Shown in pieces: positions 35,704 through 43,181 of a stretch of 64,000 nt of DNA. Each line of letters begins with the position of its first letter. Positions within the stretch are counted from its first letter, which is position 1. The position numbers and the translations under genes were made by a program. The stretch comes from Thalassospira sp. HJ (GTDB lineage Bacteria; Pseudomonadota; Alphaproteobacteria; Rhodospirillales; Thalassospiraceae), in the NCBI RefSeq assembly GCF_000948415.1, contig NZ_JYII01000020.1, positions 124,001 through 188,000 of the forward strand, read 5' to 3'. The notes under the pieces were generated by a model, which was given only the letters and a program-made list of their open reading frames with translations, was not told the DNA's origin and did no database searches.

Positions 35704-36296
35704 TGAAAATCCTCTGTGACGAAGGCACCGGTCAGGTCCGGCTCCTGGATCGGGCCGTCCTTGCCATCGTAGGCGGCGATCACGCGAAATTCCGGACCAT
35801 CGACGGTGGAATGGCTTTCATACAAACAGAAACGATCAACAGTGAACACCCGCGAACTCACATCGCCATGATCGACAATCGCCTGTTCGATGGATGCGCG
35901 CGCCGCATCGCGATTGCGCCCGAGCGTGATGTGCGGGGTGAATTTGCGCATATCCATATCCGGGCATTCATCCAGCGCCACAAGCGCGTTTTCCACCCGG
36001 TTGGCAAGTAGGCGGAGTGCCGGTTGATCCTTTACCCCGGCCCAGAAAATGCGGACCTTGCGGCTTGAGGCAAACATATCAAGCCCGGACACCTGCAGAT
36101 CAAACGGTTCGAACGCGACCTGCGACAATGCCTGATCAATTTCGCCAGCAAGGCCTGGATCGACATTGCCGATGAATTTAAGCGTAATGTGCATGTTTTC
36201 CGGGGTCTGCGCATCCAGCCCCTTGATCGCGCGCCCCAGCGGATAAAGCTCCACCGCAATATCGTGGGGAATTTCCACACCAACAAACAAACGCAT
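35700..36296 (-). CDS. thpR: RNA 2',3'-cyclic phosphodiesterase
   Basis: 2H-phosphoesterase (198 residues), opening 2',3'-cyclic phosphate on RNA ends. Both His-x-Thr motifs are present: NMHITLKFIGNV (about 40-51) and FTPHITLGRNRD (about 124-135). MRLFVGVEIPHDIAVEL is the typical start. Length is normal. Its final bases overlap the proC-like start (ATGA), forming a two-gene unit. Confidence 0.93.
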   Translation of the reverse strand: MRLFVGVEIPHDIAVELYPLGRAIKGLDAQTPENMHITLKFIGNVDPGLAGEIDQALSQVAFEPFDLQVSGLDMFASSRKVRIFWAGVKDQPALRLLANRVENALVALDECPDMDMRKFTPHITLGRNRDAARASIEQAIVDHGDVSSRVFTVDRFCLYESHSTVDGPEFRVIAAYDGKDGPIQEPDLTGAFVTEDFQ

Positions 36297-36334
36297 GTCT
36301 TAAGTCCAATTCAGGTTCGGGGTGGAAGTAAACG

Positions 36335-36357
36335 ACGTCACGCCAAAAACGTGACGT
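36335..36357 (-). terminator. Hairpin after the pirin gene
   Basis: ACGTCACG / CGTGACGT, 8-bp perfect stem with a 7-nt loop, directly beyond the pirin stop on the minus strand. The T-run is short, so it is a weak or RNA-stability hairpin. Confidence 0.45.
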
Positions 36358-37224
36358 TTATCCGGTTGAGCGTTCCGGCAGCGGCAAGGCGTCATCCTCG
36401 CCATCGATCTGCGGGAACTTGCCCGCGGCCCAGTCGGCTTTGGCGGCCTCGATCCGATCCTTGCTGCTTGATACAAAGTTCCACCAGATATGACGTTTGC
36501 CAAGTGGCAAACCGCCGAGCAGCATCACCCGGCAATCGGTTTTGGCAACGATATCAGGGATTTCTTCGGGCGCGACATAGGCAAGGGTTTCGCTGTCATA
36601 GCTTTCGCCATCAATCAGAAGTGTGCCGGAAACAACATAGACCGCGCCTTCCTGATTTTCGCCGGGCAGAAGCAGCTGTGCGCCTTCGTCCATGGCGACA
36701 TCAAGGTAATAGAGCTTGGATTTGACCGGCACGGGGGCGGTTTTGCCAAAGGCCTCGCCTGCGATCAGGCGCATGTGAAGACCGGCATCCTCGATGATGG
36801 GCAGGTCATCCTTGGGCACGTGATAAAAGGCGGGATCAGATTCTTCGTCCTCTTCGGGGAGGGCGACCCAAAGCTGCAAACCATGCAGGGCGTGAACGGA
36901 ATTGCGCACAATCTCGGTTTCGCGTTCGGAATGGGTGATGCCCCGGCCCGCATGCATCCAGTTGAGATCACCCGGGGTGATTTCAATATTGCTGCCGAGA
37001 CTGTCGCGATGAAGGATCGCACCATTGAAAAGATAGGTGACGGTAGCCAACCCGATATGGGGGTGCGGGGGCACATCAACGCCGTGGCCAGTTTCGAATT
37101 TCACCGGGCCCATGTGATCAAAGAACACAAACGGGCCGACCGCGCGCGCTTCGCGATGGGGCAGAATGCGCCGGACCGTCATATCCCCAAGATCAGCTTC
37201 CTTGCCAGTAATGCGGGTCACCAT
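36358..37224 (-). CDS. Pirin family protein
   Basis: Double cupin (288 residues). The N-cupin has the metal motif PHPHIGLATVTYLFNGAILH (about 52-71) and later AGRGITHSE (about 93-101), which supply the His/His/His/Glu ligands; the C-cupin is degenerate. Some bacterial pirins are quercetinase-like dioxygenases, others redox-sensing regulators; the role here is unknown. The opening VTRITGKEADLGDMTVRRIL is typical of the family. It stands alone on the minus strand between thpR and an aldo-keto reductase. Confidence 0.92.
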   Translation of the reverse strand: MVTRITGKEADLGDMTVRRILPHREARAVGPFVFFDHMGPVKFETGHGVDVPPHPHIGLATVTYLFNGAILHRDSLGSNIEITPGDLNWMHAGRGITHSERETEIVRNSVHALHGLQLWVALPEEDEESDPAFYHVPKDDLPIIEDAGLHMRLIAGEAFGKTAPVPVKSKLYYLDVAMDEGAQLLLPGENQEGAVYVVSGTLLIDGESYDSETLAYVAPEEIPDIVAKTDCRVMLLGGLPLGKRHIWWNFVSSSKDRIEAAKADWAAGKFPQIDGEDDALPLPERSTG

Positions 37225-37250
37225 GGGTCGCCTCCGTCTTGGATTAAAGG

Positions 37251-37276
37251 GATACGGCAGGTTTCCCCGCCGTATC
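37251..37276 (-). terminator. Terminator after the aldo-keto reductase
   Basis: GATACGGC / GCCGTATC, 8-bp perfect stem, followed in the minus-strand reading by CCTTTAATCC. It lies just after the aldo-keto reductase stop. Confidence 0.6.
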
Positions 37277-37328
37277 TCTGAAGTCTGGGATCAAAATCTG
37301 ACGATCCTGTGACCGAAGGGCGAAGGCC

Positions 37329-38369
37329 TTACGGGCAGGGATAGGTGTAGATTTGATGGATTTTCTCGATCTCTTCGAGAACGTGATCCGAAAGCGTGAT
37401 GTTGGCCGAACCGATATTGGATTTCAGCTGTTCCATGCTGGTCGCGCCAATAATGTTCGACGTCAGGAACGGGCGCGAATTGACATAGGCCAGCGCCATC
37501 TGGGCCGGATCAAGACCGTTATCACGGGCAAGCTTCACATAGGCCTCGGTCGATTTGATGCCGTTTTCCTTAAGGTAACGACCGAAATATTCCGGCCATT
37601 TGGAAACGCGCGCGCCTTCCGGACGGGCACCACCAAGATATTTGCCCGAAAGGGCCCCGCCACCCAGCGGCGAATAGGCGAGAAGTCCGGCATCTTCGCG
37701 GATCGAACATTCAGCCAGACCAACTTCATACTGACGTGTCAGAAGGCTATAGGGGTTCTGAACCGAAGCCACACGCGGCCAGCCGTTCTTTTCAGCCAGG
37801 GCCAGAAACTTCATCAGGCCCCACGGGCTTTCATTCGAAAGCCCGATATGGCGGATCTTGCCGGCCTTGACCAGCTCATCAAGGGCCTCAAGGGTTTCCT
37901 CGATCGGGGTGAATTCTTCTTCCGGGTCGTGGGTGTAGCCCAGTTTGGAGAAGAAGTTGGAATTCCGATCCGGCCAGTGGAGCTGATAGAGATCGACATA
38001 GTCGGTTTTAAGACGCGCGAGCGATCCGTCGATTGCCTCAAAGATCTGCCCGCGGGTCAGACGCGGCCCGCCACGCACATACGGGAAGCGATCCGCCGGA
38101 CCGACGACCTTGGTGGCAATCACCAGATCATCACGACGGCCGCGTTTTTCGAGCCAGTTACCGATGATGGTTTCAGTGGCGGTAAAGGTCTCTTCCATCG
38201 CCGGGACCGGATACATTTCGGCGGTATCGATGAAATTGACTTCGTTGGCAGTGGCGTAATCAAGCTGTTCGAAAGCTTCTTCCTGTGTGTTCTGCTGGCC
38301 CCAGGTCATGGTGCCAAGGCAGATCACGCTGACATCAATGTCAGTCCGCCCCAGTCGACGATATTCCAT
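37329..38369 (-). CDS. Aldo/keto reductase, Tas-like
   Basis: NADPH-dependent (beta/alpha)8 reductase of 346 residues, close in style to E. coli Tas. The start MEYRRLGRTDIDVSVICLGT is typical. Catalytic residues can be seen in NFIDTAEMYP (Asp and Tyr, about 45-54), VIATKVVGP (Lys) and DLYQLHWPDRN (His). The C-terminal cofactor segment SNIIGATSMEQLKSNI is intact. The substrate is not predictable. It is monocistronic, followed by a terminator hairpin. Confidence 0.92.
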   Translation of the reverse strand: MEYRRLGRTDIDVSVICLGTMTWGQQNTQEEAFEQLDYATANEVNFIDTAEMYPVPAMEETFTATETIIGNWLEKRGRRDDLVIATKVVGPADRFPYVRGGPRLTRGQIFEAIDGSLARLKTDYVDLYQLHWPDRNSNFFSKLGYTHDPEEEFTPIEETLEALDELVKAGKIRHIGLSNESPWGLMKFLALAEKNGWPRVASVQNPYSLLTRQYEVGLAECSIREDAGLLAYSPLGGGALSGKYLGGARPEGARVSKWPEYFGRYLKENGIKSTEAYVKLARDNGLDPAQMALAYVNSRPFLTSNIIGATSMEQLKSNIGSANITLSDHVLEEIEKIHQIYTYPCP

Positions 38370-38519
38370 ATGAAATTCCCCTGTTTTGCACCGCGCGACC
38401 CACTGGATCGATGCGGCACATGATTTTGCAATGGTATGAATATATCCGCTTGATCGCGTGATGAAACCGCTGGCGGGGAAATTTCTTGTTATCGGGTGTC
38501 AGGCGGGCTTGGCGATGCC

Positions 38520-39638
38520 CTAGATAAACAGGGTCAGAACCCCAGTATAGCCATAGAAACGGTCATTGCAGATTTCGCCATTGCCGTAAAAACCGGTCAG
38601 CGGCAAATCACCCAATTCATCACGGATGATCATCATTTCGCGGCTTTCGGTGCCAAAAAGATGCGGGCCACGGGCGACACAACTGCAATAAAGCGCCCCG
38701 CGCGGTTTACCCGGCAGGCGTTTTTGCAAATCAGCCAGCATGCGGCGCAAATCCTGTTCGGCGGCCGCCCCATCGCGGCGGACAAAGCGGATGGCGTCAC
38801 CCGCCTGCACATCGCCGCTGATCGCGATCATGTTGTTTTGCGGATCAATGCCCATCAGATTGCGCACGACGAAATCACCGGTATCAGACCCCGGCACCAT
38901 CAGGGCGGCGTGATAGCGGCCCGATGCCATGGATTGCTCACCGCCGTCGGAATCAAGCTCTTCCTTGAGCACCTCAAGTGCGGGGCGATCATCAAGGGTG
39001 GCGACAATGCCTTCGCGGCCTTCGGTCACGCGATGGACCGGACCGACGGGGGTGCAGGCCTGACTGATGCCGACCTGAACACTGGTCTTGCCATCAAACA
39101 GAACGCCCGAAAGACCACCATCCACCACACGATCAGCAATCTGTGGCGCGCCACGCTCGCCCGAGGCAATACCGCCCACCAGATAGGTCGACCCCAATCG
39201 CGCCAGCTCAGCCAATTGACCAAGGCTGTCGGGGGCACCCGGATCGCCATGCACCAGACCAAAGATCGGCTGCAGACGATCAATCGCGCTTTGCAGATCA
39301 GGGGCATCAAGATCGGCATCGGATTTGAGCGGTTGGAAGATATGAAATTCGTCACGGGCAAAGGGGGCGACCATGACAGAAGCCGCCGGAACGCCGAAAT
39401 AGGCCCGGCCAGAACCGCAGACCCCGACACCGGACGTTCCAATCCAGTGTTCAATCGACAGGCGGGAACGCAGGAAGGTCAGGATACTGCCAAGATCTTC
39501 GGCAAGCGGTTCGGAGACATATAAAAAAGCCAGCGCCTGCTTTGGCAGCGGTTCCTTTTCGAGAAGTTCTGCAAGCTCGGATGCGACCGAGGCCCAGTTT
39601 TCGCCGCTGGCATGTGCCGCCCGAAATTCCGCCGTCAT
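38520..39638 (-). CDS. FIST domain sensory protein
   Basis: Protein of 372 residues with FIST-N and FIST-C domains, ligand-sensing modules often linked to signal transduction or amino-acid sensing. Recognisable parts are IGTSGVGVCGSGRAYFG (about 68-84), the FIST-N glycine-rich loop, and the C-terminal FGTESREMMIIRDELGDLPL with GFYGNGEI. The chosen ATG at 39636-39638 is preceded by GGGAGA; an open frame upstream has no ribosome site. No kinase or cyclase is adjacent, so its output partner is unknown. Confidence 0.88.
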   Translation of the reverse strand: MTAEFRAAHASGENWASVASELAELLEKEPLPKQALAFLYVSEPLAEDLGSILTFLRSRLSIEHWIGTSGVGVCGSGRAYFGVPAASVMVAPFARDEFHIFQPLKSDADLDAPDLQSAIDRLQPIFGLVHGDPGAPDSLGQLAELARLGSTYLVGGIASGERGAPQIADRVVDGGLSGVLFDGKTSVQVGISQACTPVGPVHRVTEGREGIVATLDDRPALEVLKEELDSDGGEQSMASGRYHAALMVPGSDTGDFVVRNLMGIDPQNNMIAISGDVQAGDAIRFVRRDGAAAEQDLRRMLADLQKRLPGKPRGALYCSCVARGPHLFGTESREMMIIRDELGDLPLTGFYGNGEICNDRFYGYTGVLTLFI

Positions 39639-39782
39639 GCTGTCTCCCGTTACTGACTGGTCAGGCTGCCCGGGTCTTGTGCCCGGTCGCGAACCAGAAA
39701 TCCACTTTCCTACATCTAAGCATTGCGCCAACCCTTCGACAAGGGCCAGCAGGGTGGTTTGTCACCAAGCCCGGGCCAACCG

Positions 39783-40487
39783 TCAGGCGACATGTTTGCG
39801 CAAAATCTCCATCGCGGCATTTAGCTGCGTCATGCGCTGGTGGGAACCATAATTGCTGTCGGGATGATGGATAGCGGCAAGAACGCGGTATTTCGCACGG
39901 ATCGCGCGCAGGTCCGGACGGGCACTGGGCGGAAAGCCCATGACATGAAGGGCCTCATTAAAGGTCGTGACACCGCGATCCAGCGGATCAAAGGCCAGAT
40001 TATCAACAATCTGACGCAGACGTTCGAGTTCTTCGCGCGATTGCAGAAGCTCAACAGGTGGTTCTGCCTGACGTTTCTTGAGCGCGCGTGCCTCTTCGAG
40101 GGCAGCCCGTTCGGCGGCGAGAACATCAGATTTCTCGACGCGCATATTCACATCACCGGCATCAAAATCGATCGCCATCTGCAGTGCCTTGCGCACCGTG
40201 ACCACCGAAAAGCCCGGCGGCAGGCGCAATTGCAGGCGTGGCTTGCGCCGCCACGGGCGCCCTTCGGCCGGGCCGGATTTCAAAACGATGGTTTCGCGGT
40301 CGCTTTTCGGCGGGTCGCCGGGATCCTGATATTCCTCAATCGCCTTTTCCGGGACGATCAGCATGACCGAGCGCGCCAGATCGGCGGCATTCACGCCGCG
40401 CCGTTCTGCCAGTTGTAGCACCGCATCGCGAAAGATCGAGGAACAGGGAATGGTGTAGGACTGCTTGACGGTGGAAGAAGACGACAC
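39783..40487 (-). CDS. J-domain protein
   Basis: Protein of 234 residues with a C-terminal J-like domain: ALHVMGFPPSARPDLRAIRA, then AAIHHPDSNYGS carrying the His-Pro-Asp motif that stimulates DnaK (about 210-212). The N-terminal half is alpha/beta with a conserved basic RKPRLQLRLPPGFSVVTVRK segment of unknown function, followed by a Glu/Arg-rich likely coiled coil (about 124-160). The start is GTG with AAGGGA seven bases upstream. No zinc-finger or Gly/Phe region is seen, so this is a type-C DnaJ-like co-chaperone. Its client is unknown. Confidence 0.85.
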   Translation of the reverse strand: MSSSSTVKQSYTIPCSSIFRDAVLQLAERRGVNAADLARSVMLIVPEKAIEEYQDPGDPPKSDRETIVLKSGPAEGRPWRRKPRLQLRLPPGFSVVTVRKALQMAIDFDAGDVNMRVEKSDVLAAERAALEEARALKKRQAEPPVELLQSREELERLRQIVDNLAFDPLDRGVTTFNEALHVMGFPPSARPDLRAIRAKYRVLAAIHHPDSNYGSHQRMTQLNAAMEILRKHVA

Positions 40488-41529
40488 AGAACAATCCCTT
40501 TAAGGCATTGAAGTATTTGACTTAAACTAACGAAACCGAACGTTGAATGCGCAGATCACACTTGCCGTTCAGCTTGATATTTAGGAAGTGTATCGACGGA
40601 TTCCGGCCCCTGCAACTGCATTTGCAGTCAAAATTGAATCGCTTCCGATTCATTCACAGGCCAATTGGCGACTCGTTGGGAATCAATGGAATCCCCTTAG
40701 GACATTCAACACATTGATATCGCTGATAATTTGTTAGTCGACGTGTATTTCCCACACCCGCTACGCCTATTTCGGCCAGTTGGAAGTTATCCACAGAGCG
40801 CACATTGCGAGCACAAGTGCGAATTTGATCTAATGTATTGAATTATAACGATTTATCGTAAGTTCACTGCAAAACACGGTCAACCTCCCGGCAAAGCCAA
40901 AACCTCCAAATTCCGAATTTGCAGGCTGCCTTCTGTCGGGGAAGATTTTCAAAAACAACATACGCAGTTAACCGAAAGACAGTTCGGAACATAACCGAAA
41001 GTAAATGAGGTGTTAATTTCACACCAAACACCCTGTTTTGGTCCCCAAATGGGGATTTTCAGGCGAGATTCATGGGGCGAACACCACTCCATGGGGTTAC
41101 ATAACTTGTTGAATTTAATCGATTATATATCTTCCAACTGTAATCCCCAGGCCTTTGGCGGGTGCGTCGGGGTAATCGTTTCGGGTTGTTGATGTTTTCT
41201 ATCTACATATGCAGTTTTTCACTGCTTTGATGCGGCATAATTGCGCTGATTTGCGGATTTGTGAAATTTTATAACCTGCTGAAAGCCGCATAAACCCTTG
41301 GAAAGCGGTTGATTTTCCGCATCGCCGTCAAACCCGGCGCAAGAATTGTTCAGGCATCCTTTTCCCTACCGCCTGTTCGCAGCTGCGGTGATGCGAAGCA
41401 TGGATGTGTTAGCAAAAGCGGGGTTTGGTTAAGGCTATGGCGTGCCGAATTCATCCCGATCGCCGAAATTGGCTGTTTTCGGGGGATTTCGCGCCAGGCG
41501 CCTGCACGGCAACGCAGGGTTTTCGCTGT
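40488..41529. other. 1-kb non-coding region with GANTC cluster and DnaA box
   Basis: There is no credible gene on either strand in 1042 bp; short frames here lack ribosome sites and protein-like composition. Six GANTC sites fall within 95 bp (40599, 40636, 40647, 40670, 40680, 40689) and a seventh at 41067. A perfect DnaA box TTATCCACA is at 40787-40795. TAACCGAAAG is repeated at 40969 and 40992. It is AT-richer than the flanks. It may be a CcrM/cell-cycle controlled regulatory region or a chromosome-maintenance site. Confidence 0.6.
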
Positions 41530-42255
41530 TTAGCTGGCGTCCGTGGTTTGCAGCAGGCCAATTACGGCGGGCAGGATCCGCTTGACAATGACCTCGACAC
41601 CTTCGGCATTGGGATGCATGCCGTCATCCTGATTAAGGCCGGGTTCCGCTGCAACGCCTTCAAGGAAAAACGGATAAAGATCAACCTGATAGCTGCTGGC
41701 AAGGTCAGGATAGATGCTGTTGAATTCATCACCATAGGCCGCCCCCATATTGGGCGGGGCCATCATGCCAGCCAGCAAGACATCGACATCCATGCCGCGC
41801 AGTTTTTCAAGGATTTCTGCCAGGTTCTCGCGGGTTTGGGACGGTTCCATACCGCGCAGCGCATCATTGGCGCCCAGTTCAAGCAAGACGGCATCAGGCT
41901 TTTCAACCAGTGCCCAGTCAAGGCGGGCAAGGCCCGCTGCCGTGGTATCGCCCGAGACGGAGCTGTTGATGACTTCGACGTCATGGCCAGCTTCCTTAAG
42001 CGCTGCCTGAAGTTTGGGGGCGAAGCCGTTTTCATGGGCAAGGCCATAGCCCGCCATCAGGCTATCGCCAAATAAGACAAGGGTTTTTGGCGTTTGATCG
42101 GCATCCTGCGCACGGGTTTCATAGGCAAAACCGCCCACCCCAAGCGTTGCAACGGCAAGGGTCGCAAGCGCCAAGCGCGCGGATTTGCGCGCCCGCGATG
42201 ACAGCTTGTGCGTGAACTTGATTACAGTGTGACCTTGCCCAAACGCCAAATTCAT
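41530..42255 (-). CDS. Arylesterase / TesA-like SGNH lipase
   Basis: SGNH-hydrolase (241 residues) of the TesA type, hydrolysing aryl and acyl esters in the periplasm. Block I is FGDSLMAGYGL (62-72, nucleophile Ser65), block III is GANDALRG (128-135, Asn130), and the catalytic Asp211/His214 sit in DGMHPNAEG. A basic N-region then a hydrophobic core (ARLALATLAVATLGVGG) suggest a signal peptide, cleaved near TRAQD. AGGTGAG precedes the ATG at 42253-42255. It is divergent from the ABC ATPase/permease pair that often neighbours tesA in proteobacteria. Confidence 0.92.
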   Translation of the reverse strand: MNLAFGQGHTVIKFTHKLSSRARKSARLALATLAVATLGVGGFAYETRAQDADQTPKTLVLFGDSLMAGYGLAHENGFAPKLQAALKEAGHDVEVINSSVSGDTTAAGLARLDWALVEKPDAVLLELGANDALRGMEPSQTRENLAEILEKLRGMDVDVLLAGMMAPPNMGAAYGDEFNSIYPDLASSYQVDLYPFFLEGVAAEPGLNQDDGMHPNAEGVEVIVKRILPAVIGLLQTTDAS

Positions 42256-42434
42256 TACAAATCTCACCTTGATATGCTGCGATCTTGCGAGAACGGTTTG
42301 CAACCGTTTACCCTTATAGAACGCAGACGGAAGTCATTCAGATCAAAAGAAGTCTGAACCAGAAACGTCCTGATCCGTAAGCTTATGTAACCTGCTTTGT
42401 TGATCTTGCAACGGACAACCCGATAGGACCTGAA

Positions 42435-43181
42435 ATGAGTGTGACCGAAACCACCACGATACCGGAACAAAATATTGCGGCATCTGGTGAAGTGCCAAAA
42501 CAGACAATTGATGTGCAAAACCTGAAGCTGCGGCTGCAGGGTCCGGCCGGGATTGTCGAGATCCTAAAGGGGGTCGATCTTTCGATTGGCGCTGGCGAGC
42601 GCGTGTCCCTTGTTGGTCCGTCCGGGTCGGGCAAGACATCCCTTTTGATGGTTATTGCCGGACTGGAACAAGCCCAGGAAGGTGTGGTGAAGGTCTGCGG
42701 CAACGACTTGCGCGCCCTTGATGAAGATGGGCTTGCACTTTATCGCCGCCATCATGTCGGCATCGTGTTTCAGGACTTCCATCTGATCCCGACCATGAGC
42801 GCATTGGAAAACGTTGCGCTTCCGATGGAATTTGCCGGACGCAAGGATGCCTTTGAAAAGGCGCGCGAGGAATTGGAGCATGTCGGGCTGGGTCACCGTA
42901 CCGATCACTATCCGGGACAGCTTTCAGGCGGGGAGCAGCAGCGCGTGGCACTCGCCCGTGCGCTAGCCACCGATCCGGAGCTTTTGCTGGCAGATGAGCC
43001 GACCGGCAACCTTGATGGTACGACCGGTGAAACGATTATTGAATTGCTGTTTGATCTGACCAAACGGCGCGGGTCGACTTTGCTTTTGATTACCCATGAT
43101 CCGGGGCTTGCCGAGCGGTGCGATCGCACGGTGATGCTGCGCGACGGCGAAATCGTTTCGCATCTGGAATCGCAGTCATGA
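42435..43181 (+). CDS. ABC transporter ATPase, YbbA/LolD type
   Basis: ATP-binding subunit (248 residues) with Walker A GPSGSGKTS (61-69), signature LSGGEQQRVALARA, Walker B LLLADEPTGNLD and a switch His in LLITHDP. It pairs with the FtsX-type permease that starts inside its last codons (ATGA). In E. coli the matching ybbA-ybbP genes sit next to tesA, as here. The transported or extracted substrate is not known; related systems release lipids or lipoproteins or act mechanically on the envelope. Confidence 0.93.
   Translation: MSVTETTTIPEQNIAASGEVPKQTIDVQNLKLRLQGPAGIVEILKGVDLSIGAGERVSLVGPSGSGKTSLLMVIAGLEQAQEGVVKVCGNDLRALDEDGLALYRRHHVGIVFQDFHLIPTMSALENVALPMEFAGRKDAFEKAREELEHVGLGHRTDHYPGQLSGGEQQRVALARALATDPELLLADEPTGNLDGTTGETIIELLFDLTKRRGSTLLLITHDPGLAERCDRTVMLRDGEIVSHLESQS

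Noticed and set aside
40488..41529. Calling the gap the chromosomal origin
   Set aside because: Only one perfect DnaA box and no origin-linked genes; the GANTC cluster alone is not enough.
41010..41533. Short plus-strand frames in the 1-kb gap
   Set aside because: No ribosome sites and no protein-like pattern; one runs into the arylesterase end.
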